Positions 1 to 7,438 of a stretch of DNA of 30,719 bases are shown piece by piece. A model generated the notes under the pieces. The model was not told the DNA's origin, did not search any database, and saw only the letters and a program-made list of their open reading frames with translations. A program made the position numbers and the translations under genes. Origin of the DNA: JAZMZS01 sp045580775 (GTDB lineage: Bacteria > Bacillota > Clostridia > Oscillospirales > CAG-272); assembly GCA_045580775.1 (NCBI GenBank), contig JAZNOK010000004.1:1-30719 (forward strand), written 5' to 3'. Every line of letters starts with the position of its first letter. Position 1 is the stretch's first letter.

Positions 1-16
1 TCTTAGGTACTGCCAT
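1..16 (-). CDS. rpmF: 50S ribosomal protein L32, first codons only (partial)
   Basis: Only the first five codons are inside the window; they read MAVPK on the minus strand, the canonical start of ribosomal protein L32. A strong Shine-Dalgarno (AGGAGG at about 24-29) sits just upstream. The upstream neighbour is yceD, and yceD-rpmF is a widely conserved gene pair, which makes the assignment fairly safe despite the tiny fragment. The rest of the gene lies beyond the left edge. Confidence 0.8.
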
Positions 17-74
17 TTCCCTACACCTCCTAATCAGTGGCACTCACGTGCCTGTTGTTTATATTATTTATTTT

Positions 75-632
75 TTATTCTTCATTATCTGCATCAGCAC
101 TAAAGGTAACGCCCTTCAGAACGTCCCACCTCGGATCGTGATACGATCTGTTGCAGCCGCATTCGCCCTCATTTAGATCATGGCCGCACTTGATGCACAG
201 TCCCTTGCAATCTTCGGAGCATAGAAGCTTCGACGGGAACTCCAATATAAGCATCTCTCTGAGCTGTCCGTCGATATCCAGCTTGCCATCGTCGAGTATC
301 ACATACTCATCAGAGTAATCGTCATCCTCACCATCGGTGTCGCGAGTGAGTGTGTCCTCACTAACCACCGTCCGCTCAAAGCCAAAGCACAGCGTGTCCT
401 CTATAGGCACAAGACATCTGGCACATTCGCCGCGGTAGTCAAGCGATACTTCAAGGCAAAGCCGCATGTAGCCGGCATTATCCGTTACCTCTCCGACGAC
501 CCTCGCCGCCGAGGTAAATTCCACTCCCTCAAGTGAAGCTGTATAACCGTCCTCAAACTCGGGAGAAAGCTCAAAATCAATGCTGATCTTGTTCACTTCG
601 CCGCTGAGAAGCCGTGTCAAGTCAAGTATCAT
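75..632 (-). CDS. yceD: YceD/DUF177 family protein
   Basis: A 185-residue protein of the DUF177/YceD family, whose members are linked to 23S rRNA accumulation and ribosome assembly and are normally encoded next to rpmF, as here (58 bp upstream of it). Visible family features are a CARC pair near residue 75 and a C-terminal cysteine cluster (C..CKGLC.KCG, then GECGC) typical of the zinc-binding-like tail. The start at 632 (MILDLTRLL) is chosen because GGGAGGAG lies 8 nt upstream. The longer TTG-initiated reading from 650 would place the ribosome site inside the gene. A consensus promoter precedes it at 673-701. The family assignment is secure; the biochemical role is known only in outline. Confidence 0.88.
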   Translation of the reverse strand: MILDLTRLLSGEVNKISIDFELSPEFEDGYTASLEGVEFTSAARVVGEVTDNAGYMRLCLEVSLDYRGECARCLVPIEDTLCFGFERTVVSEDTLTRDTDGEDDDYSDEYVILDDGKLDIDGQLREMLILEFPSKLLCSEDCKGLCIKCGHDLNEGECGCNRSYHDPRWDVLKGVTFSADADNEE

Positions 633-672
633 CAGACCCACTCCTCCCAACTCGGCAAATTACAACAAGAGT

Positions 673-701
673 ATTATACACGCATCATGCAGGTTTGTCA
701 A
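673..701 (-). promoter_or_regulatory. Sigma-A type promoter of yceD-rpmF
   Basis: On the minus strand, TTGACA (696-701), a 17-nt spacer and TATAAT (673-678) form a perfect consensus promoter. The start of transcription should fall about 30 nt upstream of the yceD start codon. The stretch 702-781 between this promoter and the end of the chromate transporter pair is AT-rich and shows no gene or convincing terminator. Confidence 0.85.
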
Positions 702-781
702 GTAAAAGTTTTTGTTTTGTTCAATTATTTTTTTGTGATAAATCGCCATGTTTGTGCATGCGGATCTCTACTGGATCACAC

Positions 782-1357
782 TCATATCGAATACAGCACT
801 CCCCCGGCAAGAGCCGAAATCAGTATCAATACTATAGGAGATGGGGCAGTATTTGTCTTCTTTTTCACCACCGCACTGACCGCAGCCGCAATCAGGAATA
901 TTGCTATTCCTATGTAATCAACGCAAAAGCTCACACCGCTGTCATTACTATACCCAAGCAAGGTAGATAATGCTAACGTCACGGAAGTAGCAAGTATCAA
1001 TCCAACCACACACGGCCTCACTCCGCTCATAAACGCCCTCGGAGCCGAATACTTCATAAAATTCCCGATCACAGCCGATACCAGCAGTATCACAACAAAC
1101 GATGGAAGCACCACTCCCAGTGTCGCCGCAAGAGAACCGAAAAAGCCTCCCTGCGATGAACCTACGAATGTTGCCATGTTAACAGCAATAGGACCGGGTG
1201 TAGATTCTGATACGGCTATCATGCTGAGAAGATCTTCCTCACACAGCCACCCATATCCAAGTACCTTTTCTCTGATGAGCGGTATCATTGCATATCCTCC
1301 GCCGAATGTCAGAGCTCCTATCTCAAAAAATACAGCAAAAAGCTCAAGATATATCAC
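782..1357 (-). CDS. chrA: Chromate transporter (CHR) family protein, second half-size subunit
   Basis: A 191-residue hydrophobic protein of the chromate ion transporter family (TC 2.A.51). The diagnostic segments are the LTFGGGYAMIPL motif near the N terminus and SESTPGPIAVNMATFVG about 50 residues later, followed by hydrophobic helices to the C terminus. Full-length ChrA has two homologous halves; this and the preceding gene each encode one half, the short-chain arrangement common in Firmicutes. The GTG start at 1357 overlaps the upstream stop by GTGA, with GGAGG-type ribosome signals just before it. The longer reading from 1423 starts inside the partner gene and is rejected. The substrate may be chromate, sulfate or another oxyanion; the sequence does not tell. 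Confidence 0.85.
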   Translation of the reverse strand: MIYLELFAVFFEIGALTFGGGYAMIPLIREKVLGYGWLCEEDLLSMIAVSESTPGPIAVNMATFVGSSQGGFFGSLAATLGVVLPSFVVILLVSAVIGNFMKYSAPRAFMSGVRPCVVGLILATSVTLALSTLLGYSNDSGVSFCVDYIGIAIFLIAAAVSAVVKKKTNTAPSPIVLILISALAGGVLYSI

Positions 1358-1938
1358 TTGCCTCCGCCTCCTCTCCGATCCATGCCGAAAACAGCGTTTA
1401 CAAACAGTCCGAGCACACCGCATATCAAAATGTAGAACACGCTCGAGAACTTAACAGACATGACAAAGCTCAGCACCACACAGAGCATGACACATATCAC
1501 GACAGCAATATTGAAAGGAGTCTTTTTTATGGCTTTGAGCATTTTCGTTCCGGCTGAAAATATTAGATACACCACACACGCTCCGATACCGCGAAAGGCG
1601 TTGTGTACTATATCAAAACTCAGAGTAGCCTCAAGAAAAAGCGATATAACATATATAATGACAAAAGAAGGAATACATACAGCAACCGTAGCAACAGCTG
1701 ATCCTCCGATGCCGAGCAGTTTGTAGCCCATGTATGTCGCCATGTTGATTGCAATAGGTCCGGGTGTCGACTCAGCTATCGCAGTCATATCGAGAAACTC
1801 ATCACGAGAGATCCATCCTTTTTTCGAAACGGTCTCTCCCTCGAGCAGAGCTACCATAGCATACCCTCCGCCGAAGGTGAACAGACCAATTTTTATAAAG
1901 GTAAAAAATATCTCCCACACCGATGCTGTTTTTTTCAT
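1354..1938 (-). CDS. chrA: Chromate transporter (CHR) family protein, first half-size subunit
   Basis: A 194-residue half-size CHR protein with the family motifs LFTFGGGYAMVALL and AESTPGPIAINMATYMGYK, and about five to six predicted membrane segments. It is homologous to the protein encoded directly downstream, and the two probably assemble with opposite membrane topology to form one transporter (inference from known short-chain CHR pairs). It starts 9 nt after the DUF212 stop with AGGAT upstream, and ends in a 4-nt GTGA overlap with its partner, so the three genes form one transcript. Family identity is clear; the transported anion is not. Confidence 0.86.
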   Translation of the reverse strand: MKKTASVWEIFFTFIKIGLFTFGGGYAMVALLEGETVSKKGWISRDEFLDMTAIAESTPGPIAINMATYMGYKLLGIGGSAVATVAVCIPSFVIIYVISLFLEATLSFDIVHNAFRGIGACVVYLIFSAGTKMLKAIKKTPFNIAVVICVMLCVVLSFVMSVKFSSVFYILICGVLGLFVNAVFGMDRRGGGGK

Positions 1939-1947
1939 ATTATCATC

Positions 1948-2409
1948 CTACCATACCAAAAGATACATCAGGGCAGCATTGGCTATACCGATGAAGATCC
2001 CCGCTCCGACCTGTATAGGTGTATGGCCGACAAACTCTTTGAGCTTTACCTCAGGGAGTTCTTTTTTTGTCAGGATATTTACAGTCTCGACGATCTCATT
2101 GAGCAGTACTGCCTGCTTGCCTGTTTCAAGACGCACACCCTTTGCATCGTGGCACACTATGATCGCCAGTATGGCACTGAGTGCAAACTCAAACGAGCCA
2201 AGGCCGTAACACAGACCTGCCATAGTAGCTACCGAGCATACCGTAGCACTGTGTCCGCTTGGCATTCCGCCGTCACCGAACAAGCGGTGAATATCCAGCT
2301 TTTTGTATACTACGGCGTGGATGATGAGCTTGAGAAACTGTGCTATGATCCATGACGAAATGCCGGTTATCAGAAATTTGTTGGTAATAATATCATATAA
2401 TATATCCAT
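1948..2409 (-). CDS. DUF212 / divergent PAP2 family membrane protein (YuiD-like)
   Basis: A 153-residue integral membrane protein of the DUF212 family, a divergent branch of the PAP2 phosphatase superfamily. The family motif GDGGMPSGHSATVCS is visible near residue 47, followed by a conserved CHDAKGVRLETGKQA segment, between hydrophobic helices. PAP2 enzymes dephosphorylate lipid phosphates such as undecaprenyl pyrophosphate, but DUF212 members lack some canonical residues and their substrate is not established. It heads an operon with the two CHR genes. The Shine-Dalgarno GGAG lies 13 nt from the ATG, an unusually long spacing, so initiation may be weak. A promoter is at 2474-2502. Confidence 0.85.
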   Translation of the reverse strand: MDILYDIITNKFLITGISSWIIAQFLKLIIHAVVYKKLDIHRLFGDGGMPSGHSATVCSVATMAGLCYGLGSFEFALSAILAIIVCHDAKGVRLETGKQAVLLNEIVETVNILTKKELPEVKLKEFVGHTPIQVGAGIFIGIANAALMYLLVW

Positions 2410-2439
2410 TTGATCTACTAAGCTCCGTTAGTGCATACC

Positions 2440-2460
2440 GCAAGCAGCAACCGCTTGCTG
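2440..2460 (-). promoter_or_regulatory. Short hairpin in the 5' leader of the DUF212 operon
   Basis: Two overlapping inverted repeats are possible here: GCAAGC (2440-2445) with GCTTGC (2453-2458), or CAGCAA (2445-2450) with TTGCTG (2455-2460). They lie between the promoter and the ribosome site of the DUF212 gene and could form alternative hairpins in its leader RNA. No known riboswitch is recognised, and the small size makes a function uncertain. Confidence 0.3.
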
Positions 2461-2473
2461 TTTTATCGTTTTT

Positions 2474-2502
2474 ATTGTACTCGATATTCCGTAGAAAGTC
2501 AA
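2474..2502 (-). promoter_or_regulatory. Promoter of the DUF212-chrA-chrA operon
   Basis: Minus-strand TTGACT (2497-2502), 17-nt spacer and TACAAT (2474-2479). It fires divergently from the topoisomerase promoter, which lies about 60 bp away. The leader is about 58 nt. Confidence 0.72.
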
Positions 2503-2564
2503 GCAGGGGCAGATCTTGTCTTGGATGTATTTTCTGCTTTGATGGTTTTTGATATGTATTACGT

Positions 2565-2593
2565 TTGACAAAAAGAGCAAAACATGGTATAAT
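2565..2593 (+). promoter_or_regulatory. Promoter of the topoisomerase B-subunit gene
   Basis: Plus-strand TTGACA (2565-2570), 17-nt spacer and TATAAT (2588-2593), a perfect consensus. The predicted transcript start (about 2600) is only a few bases before an upstream ATG at 2604. This supports the downstream ATG at 2631, which has its own ribosome site, as the true start. Confidence 0.88.
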
Positions 2594-2630
2594 ACTATAT
2601 TGAATGAAAAAATTACAGGAGACGCAAAAA

Positions 2631-4625
2631 ATGGCGGCTACGAAAGCAAAGCAAAACGAAAACAACGACTCCTCCATAACATCGCTCAAGGGTGCCGACA
2701 GAGTAAGAAAGAGACCTGCGGTCATCTTTGGCTCTGACGGACTGGAAGGATGCGAGCATTCTTTCTTTGAGATCCTGTCAAACTCGGTAGACGAGGGACG
2801 CGAAGGCTACGGAAAACAAATCAAAGTCACCGTATGGCGTGATCACTCTCTCGAGGTAGACGACCGCGGACGCGGCGTTCCGCTCGGATGGAATGAAAAG
2901 GAGCAGGCATACAACTGGTATCTGGTATACTGCGAGATGTATGCAGGTGGAAAGTATAACAACAATGACGAGGGAGCAAACTACGAATATTCGCTCGGAC
3001 TAAACGGTCTGGGAGCTTGCTCTACACAGTATGCCTCGGAATATATGCACGTCAAAAGCTACGACGGAAAAACAGTTCGCGAGATATCCTTCAAAAAAGG
3101 CGAGCCTGTGACCGAGCTGACCGAACGTGAGCTTGAAAAGAAGGAAAAACGCACAGGCACAGTTATCCGCTGGAAGCCGGACCTTGAAGTATTTACCGAC
3201 ATTGCAATACCTCATGAGTTTTTTGTCGATGTACTTCAACGTCAGTCGGTTGTCACGGGTCTGGAGTTCATTCTTCTGACAGAGCAAGAGGACGGATCAT
3301 TCTCGGAGCAGCACTTTTACTACGAAAACGGCATTACCGATTATGTAAAAGAGATAGCAGGCGATACTGCTATGACCGAACCCGTACTATGGACAATGAA
3401 CGCCCAGGGACGCGACCGCGAGGACAAAGCAGACTATAAGGTAAAAGCTGATTTTGCCTTTTGCATTACAAACACCTGTGCCAGACTCGAATATTATCAT
3501 AACGCCAGCCACCTCGAGTACGGCGGTGCACCGGACAAGGCTGTAAAAGCGGCGTTTGTCAACGGCATCGACAAAATGCTCAAAGCCGGCGGAAAATACA
3601 ACAAAAATGAGAGCAAGATCAGCTTCTCCGATATAGAGGAGAGTTTGCTTCTCATTTCCAACAGCTTTTCAACTCAGACCTCCTACGAAAACCAAACCAA
3701 AAAGGCAATAAACAACACCTTCATTCAGAAGGCTATGACCGAATTTCTCTCCCGTCAGCTAGAGGTGTACTTTGCCGAAAATCCTACTCAGGCAGACATC
3801 ATAGCAAAACAGGTACTCGTAAACAAGCACAGCCGAGAGGAAGCAGAAAAGAGCCGCATCGACATCAAAAAGAAGCTATCAAAAACGATGGACGTAGCGA
3901 ACCGAGTAGAAAAGTTTGTCCCCTGCCGTTCAAAGGACCCTGAGAGGCGTGAGATATATATCGTTGAGGGTGACAGTGCTATGTCCAGCTGTAAGCTCGG
4001 ACGTGATGCGGAATTTCAGGCTATTATCCCTGTCAGGGGAAAAACACTCAACTGCCTCAAATCCTCCTACGACAAGATCTTCAAAAGTGATATAATCGTC
4101 GATCTTCTTCGAGTTATCGGTTGCGGTGTCGAGATCAAGTCCAAGCAAAAAGACATCTCGCAGTTTGATCTATCCTCTCTGAGATGGTCAAAGATCATTA
4201 TCTGTACCGATGCAGACGAGGATGGGTTCCAAATACGCACGCTTCTGCTGACTATATTCTATAGGCTTCTGCCCACTCTCATCAAAGAAGGAAAGATATT
4301 CATAGCTGAATCGCCGCTTTTCGAGATCACAGCAAAGGACAAGACCTATTTTGCCTACAACGAACAGGAAAAAGCTGAGATCTTAGCAAAGCTGGAAGGA
4401 ACAAAATACACCCTGCAACGTTCCAAGGGGCTGGGCGAGAACCAACCGGAGATGATGTGGGAAACTACGATGAATCCCGCCACACGCAGACTTATCGCTG
4501 TCACGGAGGCGGATGCACGCGAAACGGAAATAATCTTTGACACCTTGCTCGGGGACAATCTTGCCGCAAGAAAGGAATTTATTGCCGCTCACGGTGCTGA
4601 ATATATCAAGGATGCAGATATATGA
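2631..4625 (+). CDS. Type II topoisomerase ATPase subunit (GyrB/ParE family)
   Basis: A 664-residue type II topoisomerase B subunit, providing ATPase and Toprim functions for DNA supercoiling control or decatenation. The GHKL ATPase shows EILSNSVDEG (Asn and Glu of the ATP site) and VDDRGRGVP. The Toprim domain shows YIVEGDSA (catalytic Glu near residue 446), CTDADEDG (metal-binding Asp pair) and QRSKGLGENQPEMMWETTM. It departs from textbook GyrB at RPAVIFGSDG (usually RPGMYIGST), EGDSAMSSCK (usually EGDSAGGSAK) and DADEDG (usually DADVDG), which suggests a ParE-like clostridial paralogue. The start at 2631 is chosen because AGGAG lies 9 nt upstream and the ATG at 2604 would be nearly leaderless. 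No A subunit follows; a terminator does. Confidence 0.85.
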   Translation: MAATKAKQNENNDSSITSLKGADRVRKRPAVIFGSDGLEGCEHSFFEILSNSVDEGREGYGKQIKVTVWRDHSLEVDDRGRGVPLGWNEKEQAYNWYLVYCEMYAGGKYNNNDEGANYEYSLGLNGLGACSTQYASEYMHVKSYDGKTVREISFKKGEPVTELTERELEKKEKRTGTVIRWKPDLEVFTDIAIPHEFFVDVLQRQSVVTGLEFILLTEQEDGSFSEQHFYYENGITDYVKEIAGDTAMTEPVLWTMNAQGRDREDKADYKVKADFAFCITNTCARLEYYHNASHLEYGGAPDKAVKAAFVNGIDKMLKAGGKYNKNESKISFSDIEESLLLISNSFSTQTSYENQTKKAINNTFIQKAMTEFLSRQLEVYFAENPTQADIIAKQVLVNKHSREEAEKSRIDIKKKLSKTMDVANRVEKFVPCRSKDPERREIYIVEGDSAMSSCKLGRDAEFQAIIPVRGKTLNCLKSSYDKIFKSDIIVDLLRVIGCGVEIKSKQKDISQFDLSSLRWSKIIICTDADEDGFQIRTLLLTIFYRLLPTLIKEGKIFIAESPLFEITAKDKTYFAYNEQEKAEILAKLEGTKYTLQRSKGLGENQPEMMWETTMNPATRRLIAVTEADARETEIIFDTLLGDNLAARKEFIAAHGAEYIKDADI

Positions 4626-4631
4626 TCTTCA

Positions 4632-4670
4632 CCCCAAAGCTTTTTTGAGCTTTGGGGTGTTTTGTTTTTT
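4632..4670 (+). terminator. Rho-independent terminator of the topoisomerase gene
   Basis: A perfect 10-bp stem, CCCCAAAGCT (4632-4641) with AGCTTTGGGG (4648-4657), and a 6-nt loop are followed by a T-rich run to 4670. It begins 6 nt after the stop codon and separates the topoisomerase from the bile salt hydrolase. Confidence 0.9.
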
Positions 4671-4724
4671 GCATATAGGTATGTTGTCTTGCAAATACTG
4701 AGAAAAAAGAACACGGAGGTATAT

Positions 4725-5708
4725 ATGTGCACAGCTGTAAGCTACAAAGCAAAAGGAAACTACTACGGCAGGACATTGGACCTTGAATACTCTCTGGACG
4801 AGCGGGTTATGATCACAGCGAGAAAGCACCCGCTGTCATTTCTTCATTCAGAGTCCATGGCAAGTCACTATGCACTCATGGGGATCGGATGTATCAGCAA
4901 CGGATATCCTCTATACTATGATGCAGTAAATGAGTGCGGTGTGTGGATGGCAGGGCTGAATTTCCCCCATTTTGCAAGCTACAACAAGGGAAAATGCGGC
5001 ATGCTCAATCTGGCATCATACGAGCTGTTGCCGTTCATTCTCGGTAGATGCGGCACGGTGTCCGACGCTCTGGAAATACTCAAGAGAGCAAACATCACAT
5101 CACAATCATTTTCACTAAAGCTCCAAGCGACCCCAATGCACTGGATGCTGTGCGACTCCCAACAGTGCGTGGTACTCGAGCCTTTGGAGAGCGGTCTTAG
5201 GATCTACGAAAACAAGGCAGGAGTACTGACAAACTCACCTCCTTTTGACTATCAGATGCAAAACCTCACAAACTATCTGTCTCTGACACCCTATCCTCCG
5301 CACAGCCGTTTTTCGGATGTACTGGCTCTGGACTCTTACTCAAACGGAATGGGGGCTATTGGTATGCCGGGAGATGTATCAAGCGTCTCACGCTTTGTCC
5401 GTGCGTCATTCACAAAGCTCAATGCCCATACTCCAAACGACGAAATCGGGAGCGTCAGGCAGTTTTTTCACATCCTTGGCAGTGTCGCACAGGTGGAGGG
5501 CACAGTCAGACTCGCTAACGGAAAGCTCGAACGGACAGCTTACACATGTTGCTGTGACCCGCAAAAGCTCATGTACTATTACACAACCTACGAAAACAGC
5601 TGTGTAAGTGCCGTAAGTATGACTGATGAAGATCTGGACTCGGACGATGTGACAGAGTATCCTTTGACTCGCGAAATGAAGATAAATATGCAAAACCAGC
5701 GGGTATAA
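4725..5708 (+). CDS. bsh: Bile salt hydrolase (choloylglycine hydrolase, Ntn-hydrolase)
   Basis: A 327-residue intracellular hydrolase that cleaves glycine- or taurine-conjugated bile salts. It belongs to the choloylglycine hydrolase/penicillin V acylase family. The start at 4725 (ribosome site GGAGGT at 4715-4720) gives Met-Cys, exposing the Cys2 nucleophile after Met removal; the longer reading from 4662 would bury it. Other active-site residues are in place: Arg16, Asp19, Asn79 (AGLNFP), Asn170 (LTNSP) and Arg223 (SRFVRA). Length and sequence closely follow the Clostridium perfringens enzyme as I recall it. One difference is RTLD in place of RNMD at residues 16-19. It is a single gene flanked by terminators, and I found no convincing promoter in the short gap before it. 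Penicillin V acylase activity is the main alternative. Confidence 0.92.
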   Translation: MCTAVSYKAKGNYYGRTLDLEYSLDERVMITARKHPLSFLHSESMASHYALMGIGCISNGYPLYYDAVNECGVWMAGLNFPHFASYNKGKCGMLNLASYELLPFILGRCGTVSDALEILKRANITSQSFSLKLQATPMHWMLCDSQQCVVLEPLESGLRIYENKAGVLTNSPPFDYQMQNLTNYLSLTPYPPHSRFSDVLALDSYSNGMGAIGMPGDVSSVSRFVRASFTKLNAHTPNDEIGSVRQFFHILGSVAQVEGTVRLANGKLERTAYTCCCDPQKLMYYYTTYENSCVSAVSMTDEDLDSDDVTEYPLTREMKINMQNQRV

Positions 5709-5730
5709 CAGCCGCCTTTTCCGAATATTA

Positions 5731-5770
5731 AAAAAACGCTGCTTGGATCTTTCTCTCAAGCAGCGTTTTT
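5731..5770. terminator. Bidirectional terminator between bsh and the ABC exporter genes
   Basis: A stem AAAAAACGCTGCTTG (5731-5745) pairs with CAAGCAGCGTTTTT (5757-5770) around an 11-nt loop. A-runs and T-runs on both sides let it terminate the convergent bsh (plus) and CydC-like (minus) transcripts. Confidence 0.9.
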
Positions 5771-5779
5771 GTTGTTTTA

Positions 5780-7438
5780 TTAGCTTATACGTCCATGCTC
5801 TACAGAGTATACTCTGTCTGTTATCCTCATTGTAGACTCACGGTGTGAGACGAGCATGACTGTCTTGTTCTCGCACTCGTCTATGATTGCACGCAGTATA
5901 ACTGCCTCGCTGAGGCTGTCAAGGTTGCTTGTCGGCTCATCGAGCATCATCAGCGGAGAATCGTGCAAAAATGCCCTCGCAAGTCCTATTCGCTGTCTCT
6001 CTCCTCCCGACAGTGAATCCCCAAGCTCCGCTACCTCTGTGTCATAGCCGTTCGGAAGTGACATAATGAAATCATGTACAGCGGCCTTTTTGCATGCTTG
6101 ATAAAGCTGCTCATCCGTAGCATCAAGACGGGCGATCTTCAGGTTGTTTTTTATACTGTCGTGGAACAGATGCGTGCTTTGGGTCACAAAGCTCTCCATA
6201 TCACGCAAATTATCAGTATTAATACTGTTTACATTCGTATCGGAGATCTCTATACTGCCTTCTTTTGTCTGCCAGAAACGCATAAAGAGCTTCAGCAATG
6301 TGGATTTTCCGCTTCCGCTTCTTCCCTTGATACCTATGATCTCGCCGCGTTCTATATTCATCGAAACACCGTCAAGGATCTTCTGATCTCCGTATGCAAA
6401 ATGTACGTTGCGTGCCGACGCCCCTTCAAAGCTGACATTTTTTCCTTCCGTTATCTCCTCGACCTCGGGAGACTCGTCAAGAATATCAAGAACGCGGTTG
6501 CCTGCCGCAAAGGTATTTTGCAGTGTGCTGCCGAGTGCCGCCAACGCAACGCACGGACCAAATGAGCTCATGAGTGCTACCGTCGAAATTATCACGCCGT
6601 CTATTCCTATCTGCCCTTTGGTATACAGAGTCGCCGATACAAAAAGCATCAGAACATCAAAAAACCATATCACTGTATTTGTAACTGCGGTATTTTTGCC
6701 TGCAACACGCTTGAGTTTTGCCTCTCTGTCGGACAGCTCATCTGTCATGTTCTGCATTGAAGACAATCTGCTCTGCTGACAGTTGAACTGCAATGTCTCA
6801 GACAGACCTCTGAGGCTGTCAAGAACATAGGCTGACAGCTCTCCAGACTTTGTTCTGAATTTCAGTCCTTCATCACCGCACAGGCGTGATGTTAGGACAG
6901 GTATGACGAGTCCTACCGTGACATAGGCGGCAAGTGCTATCAGCGAAAGTACTATGCTGTATTGAAAAACAAACACGCACATAACTGCACAAAACAGTAT
7001 AGCTATCAGTATCGGAGATATAGTATGTGCGTAGAACACCTCAAGAAGCTCAATGTCGGATGTGATAACAGAAATCAGATCTCCCTTGTCCTTTCCTTCG
7101 AGCTTTGCAGGGCAAAGCCTGCGAAGTGCTCTGAACACCCTGTCTCTGATAAGAGCAAGCAACTTAAAAGCGATAAAGTGATTGCAGGATTGTTCAGCGT
7201 ATCTGAGAAAACCGCGTACAAGAGCAAACACCACGACCGAAACAAAAATAAAGGTAAGAGACATGGGAATATCAGCACCGAGCACAGACAATGCGGCATA
7301 ACCGCCAAAAACGGTAATGAACGATGCACACAAATTTCCGACAAGTCCCATGAGCACTGCCAGCACCATATATCCCGCCAAAGGCCGAATTAATCCTGAC
7401 AGACGCATCATTATGCTAAGACCGCTCCTGCTCCTCAT
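5780..7438 (-). CDS. cydC: CydC-like ABC exporter half-transporter (permease-ATPase fusion)
   Basis: A 552-residue half transporter with an N-terminal six-helix ABC membrane domain (about residues 15-310) and a C-terminal nucleotide-binding domain. Walker A is GRSGSGKST near residue 371, the signature is LSGGERQR near 476, and Walker B is MMLDEPTSNLD near 496-506, followed by an H-loop at LVSHRES. The start overlaps the upstream gene by ATGA, so the two are translationally coupled and should form a heterodimer. Best resemblance is to CydC of the glutathione/cysteine exporter CydDC, needed in other bacteria for cytochrome bd assembly. No cydAB genes are present here, so the substrate is uncertain; peptide or drug export is possible. 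Confidence 0.8.
   Translation of the reverse strand: MRSRSGLSIMMRLSGLIRPLAGYMVLAVLMGLVGNLCASFITVFGGYAALSVLGADIPMSLTFIFVSVVVFALVRGFLRYAEQSCNHFIAFKLLALIRDRVFRALRRLCPAKLEGKDKGDLISVITSDIELLEVFYAHTISPILIAILFCAVMCVFVFQYSIVLSLIALAAYVTVGLVIPVLTSRLCGDEGLKFRTKSGELSAYVLDSLRGLSETLQFNCQQSRLSSMQNMTDELSDREAKLKRVAGKNTAVTNTVIWFFDVLMLFVSATLYTKGQIGIDGVIISTVALMSSFGPCVALAALGSTLQNTFAAGNRVLDILDESPEVEEITEGKNVSFEGASARNVHFAYGDQKILDGVSMNIERGEIIGIKGRSGSGKSTLLKLFMRFWQTKEGSIEISDTNVNSINTDNLRDMESFVTQSTHLFHDSIKNNLKIARLDATDEQLYQACKKAAVHDFIMSLPNGYDTEVAELGDSLSGGERQRIGLARAFLHDSPLMMLDEPTSNLDSLSEAVILRAIIDECENKTVMLVSHRESTMRITDRVYSVEHGRIS

Noticed and set aside
633..650. Longer yceD reading starting at a TTG codon (position 650)
   Set aside because: It includes the GGGAGGAG ribosome site inside the coding sequence; the ATG at 632 is correctly spaced.
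2604..2630. Upstream ATG extending the topoisomerase gene by nine residues
   Set aside because: It would lie about 4 nt from the transcript start and contains the AGGAG that serves the ATG at 2631.
2393..2725. Minus-strand open reading frame across the divergent promoters
   Set aside because: It runs antisense through two well-formed promoters and the topoisomerase start and has no family features.
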